Positions 53,930 to 63,469 of a stretch of 64,000 bases of DNA are shown piece by piece. Positions within the stretch are counted from its first letter, which is position 1. Every line of letters begins with the position of its first letter. The notes below the pieces were generated by a model. It ran no database searches. It was not told the origin of the DNA and was given only the letters and a program-made list of their open reading frames with translations. This DNA is from Aspidapion aeneum (taxonomy: Eukaryota; Arthropoda; Insecta; Coleoptera; Brentidae): assembly GCA_963576565.1 (NCBI GenBank), contig OY755045.1, forward strand, positions 8,096,977 through 8,160,976, in the 5' to 3' direction. A program made the position numbers and the translations under genes.

Positions 53930-54764
53930 GGACAACTGGGCGCCGCCAACTCGGCGCCGCCAACTAGGCGCCGGGCCCACTGGGCGCCGGGCCAACTCGG
54001 CGCCGCCAACTGGGCGCCAGCCCAACTGAGCGCCAGAGAAAAAATTTTTTTTTGATAAAATGTGTAGATGAAAAACAAAATATATTATTTATATAAAAAC
54101 ATCTTTAAAAATCCTTTACGCAATCTTTTTGAAATTTGTTTTTGTTAAGTAAGGTTAAATCCATTAATTCGACTGTTGAATCTTGGTAGTTGTGGTGTTT
54201 GGTAACCTGGTAACACTACAATTTACGTTTTTTATTACAACAATGGCGGATCCAAAATGGCAGATTTCTTTATTTTTTAACCGATTTGTCTGAAACTTGA
54301 AAGTTTGCAGTGCCTGAGTTCACTAAATACAGTTTTATCCTCAAACTTAAAAAATTCAAAATGGCGGATTTTCTTATTTACTAACCGATTTGTCTCATAC
54401 TTGGAATGTTACATTTCTTGAGGTCATTTAACAAAATTTTTTACTCAAACTAAAAAAATCAAAATGGCGGATCCAAAATGGGGGATCCAAAATGGCGGAT
54501 TTTCTTATTTACTAACCGATTTGTCTCAAACTTGAAATATTACATTGCTTGAGGTCAAACTACCAAGATTCAACAGTCGACTTAATGGATTTAACCTTAC
54601 TTAACAAAAACAAATTTAAAAAAAAATGCGTAAAGGATTTTTTAAAGATGTTTTTATATAAATAATATATTTTGTTTTTCATCTACACCTTTTATCAAAA
54701 AAACATTTTATGTCCGGCGCCCAGTTGGCGGCGCCGGCGCCGAGTTGGCGGCGCCCAGATGTCC
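53930..54764. mobile_element. foldback element with tandem GC-rich sub-repeats in its arms
   Basis: Ends GGACAACTGGGCGCC and GGCGCCCAGATGTCC are inverted. Directly inside the left end the unit GCGCCGCCAACT is repeated about seven times (53938-54035); the right end has three to four inverted units (54715-54755). The arms then pair over about 150 bp (ATCCTTTACGCAATC-like, then TAAGTAAGGTTAAATCCATT with its complement). The middle carries repeats of AAAATGGCGGAT. Arms made of tandem units recall Drosophila FB elements; this is a resemblance, not a family assignment. Confidence 0.7.
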
Positions 54765-55703
54765 CAATTCGAGAGGCAACGCGTTTCCTCACCTACATTG
54801 TATACACGCCACTGATCAAGGGCCTCTATATTTCCTGCTATACGAGTACAATACGTTATGATTGGTACTTTATGACTTTCAAGAACCACTCTAGGAAGCC
54901 GCTGCTCTTCAAGAAACGAATCTCATGTATATCACCCAGAAAGCGTGTACCGATCGGTTGTTCAACGTTTGTATCGTTTTGTAGAAAACGATTTTCGTGT
55001 AGTAGGTAGATACTTTGGTACGACTTTTAAGCGGTTCCAACCTGGTGGACAGTATCGGTGCTTCTCGAATGCTTTGATATCGACAAAAACAATTCTTTAT
55101 GATATCAGTCAATATTTATTAGCTTTTACTACTATAGCTGCGTTCCGTATTTACATCGGATTAATCTTTCCATCTAGATCTAGGGGAGGTAGATCTGAAT
55201 CGTTCGGTAATTCTGCTCAGACTAGTCGGATGTAAATCTAGTTGCTCCGTACATTTTGATCGACGAAACAGATTAATCTGATTATTTGTTGTGTATTTGT
55301 TTTGTTTACAAAAATAATTTTTTTATGTAAAAAGATTGAAATCGAATTATTTGTTGAAGACAACAAATTATATAAATTTCCGACATCACAGGAAAATTTT
55401 GTCAAAATTATAACAGGGCTTGTGTTGCAATATGTACATAATATTTTTAGTTATATTCAAGGTTATAACCATTTATAAAAATTTGATCGATTTGATCTGG
55501 ATAGGGTTACCAGACGTCCGGATTAATCCGGACATGTTCGGATTTTTACTACGTCAGGGTGGGTCCGGGCGGATTTTTCATAAACGTCCGGATTTTAAAG
55601 TAGCCGCCTTTATAAACATCAAATAATGCAAAATAAACTAGTTTCAAAAAATGTAATTAAACAATAATCGTCGATAAATTTAGCAGTGTGAATTCACCTT
55701 TAA

Positions 55704-56006
55704 GCGGGGTCTTCACATAACGTTTTACCTTACATCTTGCCTGTTCAATCAAAACGCATCAAGTAAAACTTTGTGTGTAGACGGAAAAACGGACGTTTTA
55801 CTTGAACTGATTTAAGACGGAAGACCGCCTAGAGAACTGACCGGATCACGCATTGTTTTCCAATAAAACCATCGTTTTGTATCAAAAACTGATCTAAAAA
55901 CGTACGTTAAAACTATCAAGTGTCTACGCTAGTCTTTCAACCGTCATACTTGACCCTTTTGACTGACAGGCAAGACGTGAGGTAAAACGTTATATGAAGA
56001 CCCGGC
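55704..56006. mobile_element. TTAA-flanked MITE (piggyBac-like target)
   Basis: Arms of about 40 bp: GGGTCTTCACATAACGTTTT at the left and AAAACGTTATATGAAGACCC at the right, with GCAAGATGT/CACGTCTTGCCTG continuing inward. TTAA flanks both sides (55700-55703, 56007-56010). Non-coding, 303 bp. Confidence 0.75.
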
Positions 56007-56056
56007 TTAAAGTAGTATTATTAATTTCGCCTTGTTGAAGGTTACACTTCTGCCGT

Positions 56057-56341
56057 GTGGTCTTAAGCACACACAATTTTTTTGATGTAGTTTGTAATCT
56101 AAAAAAGTACATATCAGACAATTCTACTTCTGATGACCACAATCTGCCTACCCACGAAAAATGGGCAAAATATTTTAATGCAAGTATTTCTACCCAGTGG
56201 ACCAAAGAAAGAAATAGGCTGCTTTTATCTTCTGTAAAAGGAATACTCATGACTTCATACAATTTAAGAAATATGAGCTGGTCAGAATTTTACGATTTTG
56301 TACTTCTGCCTAAAAATTCAACGCTGTTAAATAAAATATAA
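56057..56341 (+). pseudogene. hAT transposase C-terminal fragment
   Basis: The open frame has LPTHEKWAKYFNASISTQ, TKERNRLLLSSVKGILMTSY and NLRNMSWSEFYDFVLLPKNS before its stop. The pattern K-x-x-L-x-x-x-x-N-x-x-x-x-x-EFYxxVL is the end of a group of hAT-derived proteins in insects. It has no catalytic residues. The first 15-20 codons come from the adjacent MITE-like DNA, not from the transposase. Moderately sure. Confidence 0.55.
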
Positions 56342-56619
56342 AGCAGTGAAAAGGACCTATAAAATAGTAGGTATATTATGTTACTTAATAGTTATTGTTT
56401 TAATAAAAAAACAAGTTGATTTTTTTGTGTGTGGCCTCGAAAAAATTTTGACGTCCGAATTTTGTCCGGATTTTCTTGACGGCTGGTTCTGGTTAGAGAG
56501 GTTTTCATCTGGTAACCCTAGATCTGGATCGTTCGTTAATTCCAATTTGCTCAGACTAATCTGTAATCACGTGACCAAAAATCCGTCACGTCTGAAATGC
56601 AAATACCGAACGCCTCTTA

Positions 56620-56872
56620 TATCGTCGGTCTCATGACATAAGGCCCTTTATCGATTTTTAAAACTTTGTAGGAAAGCAATTTAAAGAAAGCTGATGCACA
56701 AAGAACTTTTTTTTGGAATTATAAAACTATAAATTTTGTAAGTTTTATGTCAGGCCACAATTTTGACATAAAAATTACCATATTGTTGTAATAACGGTTT
56801 TTATGAGTTTTTATTTACCTGCAAAGTTGTAAAAATAGAGATAGGGTCTTATATCATGAGACCGACGATATA
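56620..56872. mobile_element. foldback MITE ATATCGTCGGTCTCATGA
   Basis: ATATCGTCGGTCTCATGACA and TATCATGAGACCGACGATAT are inverted, flanked by TA. The right edge abuts a LINE-B 3' end. 253 bp, non-coding. Confidence 0.7.
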
Positions 56873-57665
56873 ATATTATGTCGATTTAGAAAGTTTTTGT
56901 ACGTTGCCCGACACCGATTCTCCACCTCCTTCGATCCTGAAAATCATCTTCTGTCAGGTTTTTTGCAGTGTAAACATCTTTAGGCGCGTTTAGCAGTTTT
57001 TGTGGGCAGTGAATTAAACTGAGCCGTCAGGCTCGGCGATGTAACGCTCATTCGGGTGAAGTCGGTTCGAGATGACTAACTGTGCAGAGAAACATTCAGC
57101 GAGCGATATGATGATGCAGATGAAGGCCAGTACTATTAATTTCGCCTTTGAAGTTTACACTTCTGCAGTGTGGTCTTAAGCACACACAATTTTCTTGACT
57201 CATTGATCTTTGGATCGACTGTTGACATTAAATTTAGGACGCCCTCTTTTTCTGCGCCTTATTGGTTGCCATGACCTGGTAATCTTTCGTCATTTATCCG
57301 TTGTACATGCCTGTACCATATCAGTATTTTAGTGATGTCATCTGTTATGCTTCCCTTTATTCCCATTCTTTCTTTTATGGTCTCATTTCTCACATGATCT
57401 GTTCTAGATATTCTCATTGATTGAGACTTCTTATTGCATCCATTTCGACACTTTCCAATTTTGTTTTGTATTTTTCTCTTACGCAATGGGTCTCTATTCC
57501 TTACAACAGCGTGCTTTTCACCATTGTTTCATATATGTTAAGTTTTACATTATTTTTCATCTCTCTGCTCCATAAAAAACTGTTAAGACATCCAATCACT
57601 TTTTTTGTTTTTACTATTCTTTTTTCCAATTCTTTACAGTCTGTTCTTGTCGTATCAAATGTTAA
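56873..57665 (-). mobile_element. LINE-B copy interrupted by a 230-bp MITE
   Basis: Minus-strand pieces: CKELEKRIVKTKKVIGCLNS (57740-57501 frame), MRISRTDHVRNETIKERMGI and KGSITDDITK (57486-57259). The tail TATGTCGATTTAG at 56877. Between 56966 and 57196 lies unrelated DNA; removing it restores the sequence GTCAGGTTTTTTGACTCATT seen at 17990. Confidence 0.85.
56966..57196. mobile_element. ~230-bp MITE, second copy
   Basis: Inverted relative to 19444-19673, sharing GCTCATTCGGGTGAAGTCGG, GCATCATCATATC-type and GTTTACACTTCTGC blocks. The clean junctions in LINE-B define its full extent better than the other copy. Confidence 0.7.
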
Positions 57666-57787
57666 CTTAGCAAGAATATCACATTGACCAAGCAGTGTTC
57701 TGTGGAGTCCCATAAGGACGAAACAGTTAACTATCAACACTTATTAGGTGTCCATTAGATCTTGGATCCCCGTGAGGTTAAGCTTTC

Positions 57788-57870
57788 AAGCTACCCACGG
57801 AAAAATATAAGAGAAACAAAAACTCCTTTTTACCCGATTAGCCACGAAACTTGTTGATTTTTACTGTCCA
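57788..57870. repeat. dispersed repeat matching 34040-34110 inverted
   Basis: GCTACCCACGGAAAAATATA, then AACTCCTTTTTACCCGATTA and GCCACGAAACTTGTTGA are the complement of the block inside the TIR element at 33968. Confidence 0.65.
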
Positions 57871-57874
57871 TAAT

Positions 57875-58147
57875 TCTGCCGTGCAAAGCAAAAACCTAGT
57901 AACTCGAGTTACTCGAAAATTAGATTTTTATATCATTGAAATCGCCGTTAACAACGGCGCCAGCCAGTTTTCTTAGAATGAGAATCTTGAAAAACAAGGA
58001 AGTTATGAAGTTAGTATGTAGTCAAATAAACTATAGTTAGTATGTAGTCAAATAAACTATAGTTAGTATGTAGTCAAATAAACTTCAAACTCTATTTCCC
58101 AAAACACTAGTTTTTGACTTACTAGGTTTCTGCTTTGCACTGCAGAA
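57875..58147. mobile_element. MITE with GCAGTGCAAAGC ends and an internal 26-bp tandem repeat
   Basis: CTGCCGTGCAAAGC with AAAACCTAGTAA at the left pairs with TTACTAGGTTTCTGCTTTGC and ACTGCAG at the right, flanked by AATT. Inside, a 26-bp unit (AGTTAGTATGTAGTCAAATA) is repeated three times at 58009-58086. Confidence 0.6.
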
Positions 58148-58149
58148 TT

Positions 58150-58235
58150 TTTATACTGAAACGGTATTATATGGTTTTTGTAGGTCCGCAAAGGTAACAT
58201 GAGTCTCTATATTTCTATTACTTTTTAGTTTGAGT
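58150..58235 (-). mobile_element. short LINE-B fragment
   Basis: AACGGTATTATATGGTTTTT and GTAGGTC, then TAACATGAGTCTCTATATTT, match the complement of the LINE-B region around 8935-8985. It probably continues the copy at 56873-57665, separated from it by the insertions between 57665 and 58150. Confidence 0.65.
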
Positions 58236-58244
58236 TAATAATCT

Positions 58245-58665
58245 TTAACAAAACATAAGGCACTCACCAATACATATACAATTCATTCTTGATTATTGTC
58301 GAAGTTTTTGTAAGCACAATGTTGTAGCAAAGCATTTTACGCAAATAAGTTGATTTATGTTCCAAAGCGTACTGAGTACCTCAGTTTAGTAGTACTAAAA
58401 TATTTTAAAGGTTTTTAAAGCAAAATACTCATTGTCTGTTGCTTACAGGTCTTTATTTTTTAGAACTACCTAGCGTTAGTTATTTTCATAAATTCTAAGT
58501 GGTTTTTGACCGTACCATAGGCAGTACTGTTAGTAAGTATCTACTAGTTATATGCTATTCTAGTTTTACATGTCCGGGGGTATCCGTTATAAATTTTTTT
58601 AAAAATTGGTAGTTGTGAACATATTATGATGATCATTGACAGCAAAAATAAATTGTCATTAGCAT
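58245..58665. other. no gene seen
   Basis: AT-rich unique DNA. Confidence 0.35.
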
Positions 58666-58671
58666 TAACAC

Positions 58672-60139
58672 CATTGGCGTAGCTAGGGGGGGCAGGGGGG
58701 CCTGGCCCCCCCTGAAGTCCCTTAGGCCCCCCCTAAGATATTTTAGGCCTCCCCTACCGACTACTAGTAAAAGAACATGACGCTGAAAATACATACTTTT
58801 CTATTATTATTCGGGAAATATTCAAATAAAATAGGTGCATTAAAATTTAAAATCATTCAGATAATGTTTACATTTCAGGAAAAAGCCCTTGTCTTGCGGA
58901 ATTAGGCTTTTTCTCTTTAAATTATCGGTAACTTTTCTGCACTTATGCAATTTCCCTATTGGTGTAGATTGGCGTAGCTAGCCTTGCTTTGCAGGGGGGC
59001 CGTGGCCCCGGTCTATCTTGAACAAAAAGCAAACATAGGTTTTCAAGAGTCGTGCAAAGTGTGCAATGAATAAAAAAAAAATACGCGCATTAAATGTTCT
59101 AATATTTTATTATAACAAATTTAATAATACATTTACCAACTTATTTATATGTATACACAGGAAGTATGTAATTCAGCAATTTTACAAAGAAAGTTTTCTA
59201 CGTCGCTGACTGAAAACGTCTACCACACTGTCTAAGTCGACCTCAACATCTTTTTCTATGAATAACAATGACAAACCTGAGTGTCACTCTTGAATCATAG
59301 TTGTTCTAAGCCAATTAAAAACTCTCCTCATGGCAGAGAAAGACCTCTCGCAAGTTGCACTTGAAATTGGAAGAATACTCGCAACTTTAAAAAGTTGGTA
59401 GAGGTTTGGATAGGTGTTTTCTGCTATATGTTGTTTGATAGAATCATGACCAACAGTTTGATTTAACCGAAAAATACAATTCTTTAAAACGGTCATTTCT
59501 GCTCTTAGAGTAGAAGTATTAATATTAAAAATTTCCCGGTATTGCTCGACGAATTTATTCCATTTAACGACGTGGGAAAACTTAATATGAAAATGGTTAT
59601 GAAATTGTCACCAAAATCGGAAAATTTTCATAAGACACTAAACGCTAACCTCAAAAAAACTAAAAAGATTATTATATTTATTTTAGAAAAAGGTCTTTTA
59701 TAACCTTACGACATCTACAACCCGATTTCGGAAACAGAGGGGCAAAGGTCGCTGTCTTTATTAAATGCGAAATTTAACTTACACTTCTATAATATTTTAC
59801 AAGATGTCGCCAATATGTATGAAATATTCAATATGCATAATTATGTTTAAATTTAAAAAATATTTTCGAGAAATTGCATACGTGCAGAAAAGTTACCGAT
59901 AATTTAAAGAGAAAAGGCCTAATTCCGCAAGACAAGGGCTTTGTCCTGAAATGTAAACATTATCTGAATGATTTTAAATTTGAATGCACCTATTTTATTT
60001 GAATATTAATAGAAAAGTATGTATTTTCAGCGTCATGTTCTTTTACTACTAGTCGGTAGGGGAGGCCTAAAATATCTTAGGGGGGGGGCGCCTGAGGGGC
60101 TTCAGGGGGGGCCAGCCCTCCCCCCTAGCTACGCCAATG
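58672..60139 (-). mobile_element. hAT element with ~270-bp inverted ends
   Basis: CATTGGCGTAGCTAGGGGGG at the left and CCCCCTAGCTACGCCAATG at the right. Arms stay paired for about 270 bp through GAACATGACGCTGAAAATAC and CTTGTCTTGCGGAATTAGGC. A second GATTGGCGTAGCTAGCC start lies at about 58968. A transposase fragment is at 59190-59590. No matching 8-bp flank; the right edge is adjacent to another transposon. Confidence 0.75.
59190..59590 (-). pseudogene. hAT transposase C-terminal (dimerisation) region
   Basis: The minus-strand frame reads KWNKFVEQYREIFNINT, then SIKQHIAENTYPNLYQLFKV and SSATCERSFSAMRRVFNWLR, ending TTMIQE stop. After the stop the frame continues HSGLSLLFIEKDVEVDLDSV. SATCERSFSAMRRxxxWLRxTM is the hallmark of the hAT C-terminal dimerisation domain (ZMYM1-like group). 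The TGA at 59284-59286 stands where Arg is usual (QERLS), so it is probably a CGA to TGA change. The zinc finger and catalytic half are missing. Confidence 0.85.
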
Positions 60140-60299
60140 CACTAAACTTGCTGTGTTGGAGAATTTACTGGCGGAAAGTACTGGCAGCCACTAAACTTTT
60201 GTGTTTACACGTTTTCAAGTCTACTTGCCAAGCAGTTAAAAACAAAATGGCGGTAGTGTGTGCTGCTGTTAAATTTGTTGTGTGAAATTGCCAATAATT

Positions 60300-60650
60300 T
60301 AATAAATAAGTTAGAACGCAAGAAAACTAGGAAAAAACGAGTTTGGGTTAGAGATTGGATCAGACGCAGAAGTACTTGCATCAGAACGACTCTTAAAGGA
60401 GATATCAATTGAAGATCCCGATTTTTATAGGAATTTCATGAGATTATCATACCAAAAACTTAAAGAACTGTTAAGACTAGGTTAACATAAACTGGCCAAA
60501 TCGGACACGTGTATGAGCAGTCCTATTTCTCTCAAAATATATTGGAAGTCACATTACGCTATCTGGCCACTGGTGATAGTTTTGCTTCCTTGCAGTATTT
60601 ATACAGACTACCGAAATGTACTATTTCAGTTTTTTTACCGGAGGTTGATG
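60300..60650 (+). pseudogene. Harbinger transposase N-terminal remnant
   Basis: Across two frameshifts: KLERKKTRKKRVWVRDWIRR, then ISIEDPDFYRNFMRLSYQKL and LEVTLRYLATGDSFASLQYL, then YRLPKCTISVFLPEV. The order (VW-x-R-x-W, F-x-x-NFMR, LRYLATGDSFxSL) matches PIF/Harbinger nucleases and differs clearly from the copy at 43684, so a separate lineage. DDE residues absent. Confidence 0.8.
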
Positions 60651-60815
60651 ATGAACTTTTGATATTCCACAAAATTTAATATTTTTGATATATGTTTAAA
60701 AAGGAAGTTATCTGATTTGCATCCCAATTAGGTTGATGATGAACTTGATATTCCACAAAATTTCACATTTTTTATATATGTTTAAAGAGGAAATTATCTG
60801 ATTATCCATCCCACT
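60640..60815 (+). repeat. two-copy ~85-bp direct repeat
   Basis: GGTTGATGATGAACTT, TTGATATTCCACAAAATTT and GTTATCTGATTTGCATCCCA-like sequence occur twice in succession, inside the Harbinger remnant. Confidence 0.75.
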
Positions 60816-61136
60816 TATTCATTGTAAAAAACGTGGACACTTTCTCACAGAACGCTTGCTGACATGTATTTACATTTGGACAGTACTGGCGGAAAGTACT
60901 GGCAGCCACTAAACTAGCCGGCCCGTCAACTTTTGGGAAATACTTGCGGGAGAGTAGCCAGTGCACTTTCTTGTAGTTTACATATGGCAAGTTTAGTGGC
61001 TGCCAGTACTTTCCGCCAGTAAACTCTCCAAATGTAAACATAGCTTTAAAGGATATGAAGAGATTTTGTCACTTAGCTGAAGGAAAGTCGTCAGAAAAAT
61101 CTGGCAACACTGTGCTGTCAATATGTTTGAAGTTCT

Positions 61137-61232
61137 CCTAAACGGTCAATACGTATTGACATCGAACATATAATATATGTTCGAAGGTATTGATCAATAC
61201 ATATGGATCAATAATATTGACCGTCTATAGGG
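61137..61232. repeat. AT-rich palindrome
   Basis: ACGGTCAATACGTATTGA at one side and TCAATAATATTGACCGT at the other, with TCGAACATATAATATATG inside pairing on itself. Confidence 0.6.
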
Positions 61233-61254
61233 GCTGCTTTATATTAAGGCCCTT

Positions 61255-61540
61255 TTTGATTCGTTAGACACTTATTGGAATTAAACCTGACCGTATTTTA
61301 AAATCGACCGTATTGTGACAGATTTACATGTAAAAAGCAGCTTTTTTTCAAAATTCGGCCTTTGTGTATATAAGAACCGGATTTATTAGTGTCTGTATTT
61401 ATTAAATGGAAGAAAACTTTAATTTTAAATTTGACTAATAGGTCAGCTATCAATTTTCTTTGTAAATCTGTCAGAATAAAGTCGACTCTAAAATAGTGTC
61501 AGGTTTTATTCACTTAATTCACACCTATTATCTGCAAAAT
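61255..61540. mobile_element. small foldback element
   Basis: GAATTAAACCTGAC, then TGTGACAGATTTAC at the left pair with GTAAATCTGTCAGA and GTGTCAGGTTTTATTC at the right. Non-coding. Confidence 0.5.
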
Positions 61541-61887
61541 GTTAGAAGGGAGTCTATAATGTTTTTGTAAACTTTCTGTATAGGCAGGTATAGAAAAACA
61601 GTTATTATGGCGGTACTTGTAAGGTAAATAACCTAACCAACTCAAAACCCATGCGACGGCACATAAACAACTTTAAAGAGCAAGAAATATGACTTTTTGT
61701 TGGTAGTACCAACCAGTAATTATTCCGTAATTATAACTTGAAGATTTTAATTTCACACTGATTTGTAAAAGAGTATTTTTCCTGTCTGGCGTAAAATATT
61801 GCAATTTTCATAGACATACATGTACATATATAATTATTATACAATGGTATATAAATATACACCTACATTAGAGTAATAAATATACGA

Positions 61888-62065
61888 CAGTAGCGTGTCT
61901 TGGATAAAAGGGTGGGGGGGGGCAAAGACCTTAAGGGGCGCAAATATAGGTACGGGAGTCAAATAAATTACAAACATTTTTTAAAAATAATAACACTATT
62001 AATCCAATTTTTTCTCAAAGGACGCCAGGGGCGACAAGCGCATAGGGGCGGGGGGGGGGGGGGGT
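61888..62065. mobile_element. hAT-like MITE fragment (same family as 13950-14784)
   Basis: CAGTAGCGTGTCTTGGATAA, AAAGACCTTAAGGGGCGC, then GGGCGACAAGCGCATAGGGG. The left end shows what the 13950 element looked like before the LINE insertion. The right end runs into G-tract and a LINE-A fragment. Confidence 0.65.
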
Positions 62066-62069
62066 TTCG

Positions 62070-62745
62070 TTTTCCACTCAGTTGGTACTACAGTTCCATT
62101 TAAATATTTTTGGAAAAGATTCCGTGATCTCCAAAACAGTTCTTCAGTGCCATATTTAATAAGTTCGGCTGGAATATTTCCGGGTCCGGCAGATTTACCG
62201 CTTTTTAAGGTTGTGCACACGTTTTTGACCTGACCTGAGATTGTGAGGGGTACTGGAGATCCCATGGTTCTAATTATATTGTCTCTTGCGTCTTCCTTGA
62301 ATTCTGCTCTATCTTCAGTTAAAAGTTTTTTTTAAATGCTCATCCCATTCTTTGTCTGGTATTGGTGAAATGATATCTCTGCATGTTTCTTTTTTAATCG
62401 ATCTTATAGTTTTCCAGCTTTCGGTACTTCTCCTACCTCCTAAGCAAGAATCTATTTTCTGGCACTTTTGAGTCCACGAATGATTTTTCTTATCACTGAT
62501 CATTCTTTCACCTTTGATTGCGCGATTTTGTATTCTTGTCTGCTTCTATCTGTCTTTTGGGATAAGTAGGTGTGATATAATTTCCTTTTTTCCTCTATTT
62601 CTCTTTCAATCTCAGCATCCCACCAGTAAGGTTTTCTTCTTTTAGAAGTTTCTTCCACTAATTCTAGTGCTTCTTTTGCAGCTTGGTGGATGCTAAATGT
62701 AGTACATTCGTATTCATCATCTGGGGTTTACTCCATTTTCTAACA
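62070..62745 (-). mobile_element. LINE fragment (reverse-transcriptase N-terminal region; probably LINE-A)
   Basis: Minus-strand frames: KEALELVEETSKRRKPYWW (about 62690), SWTQKCQKIDSCLGGRRSTE and SWKTIRSIKKETCRDIISPI (62503-62315), then VCTTLKSGKSAGPGNIPAEL and IKYGTEELFWRSRNLFQKYL (62265-62070). This is the linker and finger region (KSGKSAGPDGIPAEL) just upstream of the part preserved in LINE-A at 7335-8341. Frameshift between the two frames. Confidence 0.8.
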
Positions 62746-62957
62746 AAGCAAATTGTCTTCATATAAGTAATATTTTGTTTCCAAAGAAAACGGTGCCTTA
62801 GATTAATTCAGTTCCAATTTATAATAAAACAATTTTTACATTAAAATAACAGGCAAGACATTTTTTGTGCTAAATCAAGAAAATATTTTCTTGGTGAATA
62901 GGAAAGCACAAATTAGTTTACTTCAAAACAATTTATTCAAGTACGTGTCTTCATTGT

Positions 62958-63465
62958 AGGATAATAAAATTATGACAATAACAAGTATTTACATATATAA
63001 ATTACTCATTTTCATTTTTCAACACCAAAATATTTTTACATTAAATAGTTCTTATCACAACTATCCAACTAGAAGTCGTAACCACTTCAGCATCCATAAA
63101 CACAACCATGAGTATATAAAAAAAGTACTCATTATCTTGGATGCAAATTCTTTAACTTGTTGCCAAACAAAATCAAACAAACTACGTCGCTGCCAAGATT
63201 CAAAAAAGAAATCAAAAATCTTTTATTAAATGAAACTTTTTATAGTTTAATTGAATTTGAAAACTACATGTTGGGCAGAAGGTAAATTTTTGTTCTCAAT
63301 AATATACAAATTTTGTAAATGTGTTTTCGTTTTTATTTTTTTTAAATATTTACACTATTATTATTTACACTTAATGTTATATTTTTTGTATTTGACGTAT
63401 CTTATCTACATTATTGTAGCTGAAAAGATTAATAAAGTTGTCTATTGTCTATTGTCTATTAGACA
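62958..63465 (+). mobile_element. LINE-C 3' end, second copy
   Basis: An 85-codon frame (62972-63229) has the same amino-acid sequence as the end of the copy at 13967-14575, including NYPTRSRNHFSIHKHNHEY. The 3' tail is three TGTCTAT-type units at 63438-63460. 5'-truncated about 100 bp earlier than the other copy. Confidence 0.8.
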
Positions 63466-63469
63466 AAAT

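Larger units (their letters stand above)
55502..56520 (+). mobile_element. hAT element with perfect 8-bp target duplication
   Basis: Terminal inverted repeats TAGGGTTACCAGA and TCTGGTAACCCTA, flanked by exact GATCTGGA (55494-55501 and 56521-56528). Sub-terminal CGTCCGGAT-type strings are inverted at both sides. It retains a transposase C-terminal fragment at 56057-56341, and contains the nested MITE at 55704-56006 and a piece of the small MITE described at 19444. Confidence 0.85.
55134..56614. mobile_element. outer inverted-repeat element hosting a hAT insertion
   Basis: GCGTTCCGTATTTACATC near 55140 pairs with GAAATGCAAATACCGAACGC near 56610. Inside, AGATCTGAATCGTTCGGTAA (about 55190) resembles AGATCTGGATCGTTCGTTAA (56520), an internal repeat. 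The hAT element at 55502-56520 lies within it. Confidence 0.45.
60145..61050 (+). mobile_element. third PIF/Harbinger-like element
   Basis: TACTGGCGGAAAGTACTGGC and AGCCACTAAACTT at the left pair with AAGTTTAGTGGCTGCCAGTA and CTTTCCGCCAGTAAACTCTC at the right. An extra direct copy of TACTGGCGGAAAGTACTGGC sits at about 60890, so the right end is itself a small hairpin. Contains transposase remnants at 60300-60650. Confidence 0.7.

Noticed and set aside
53869..54078. Ala/Trp/Pro-rich frames on both strands
   Set aside because: Direct readings of the GC-rich tandem units in the foldback arm.
58664..60147. 8-bp target duplication for the hAT element at 58672
   Set aside because: ATTAACAC and CACTAAAC differ; the right flank is the start of another transposon.
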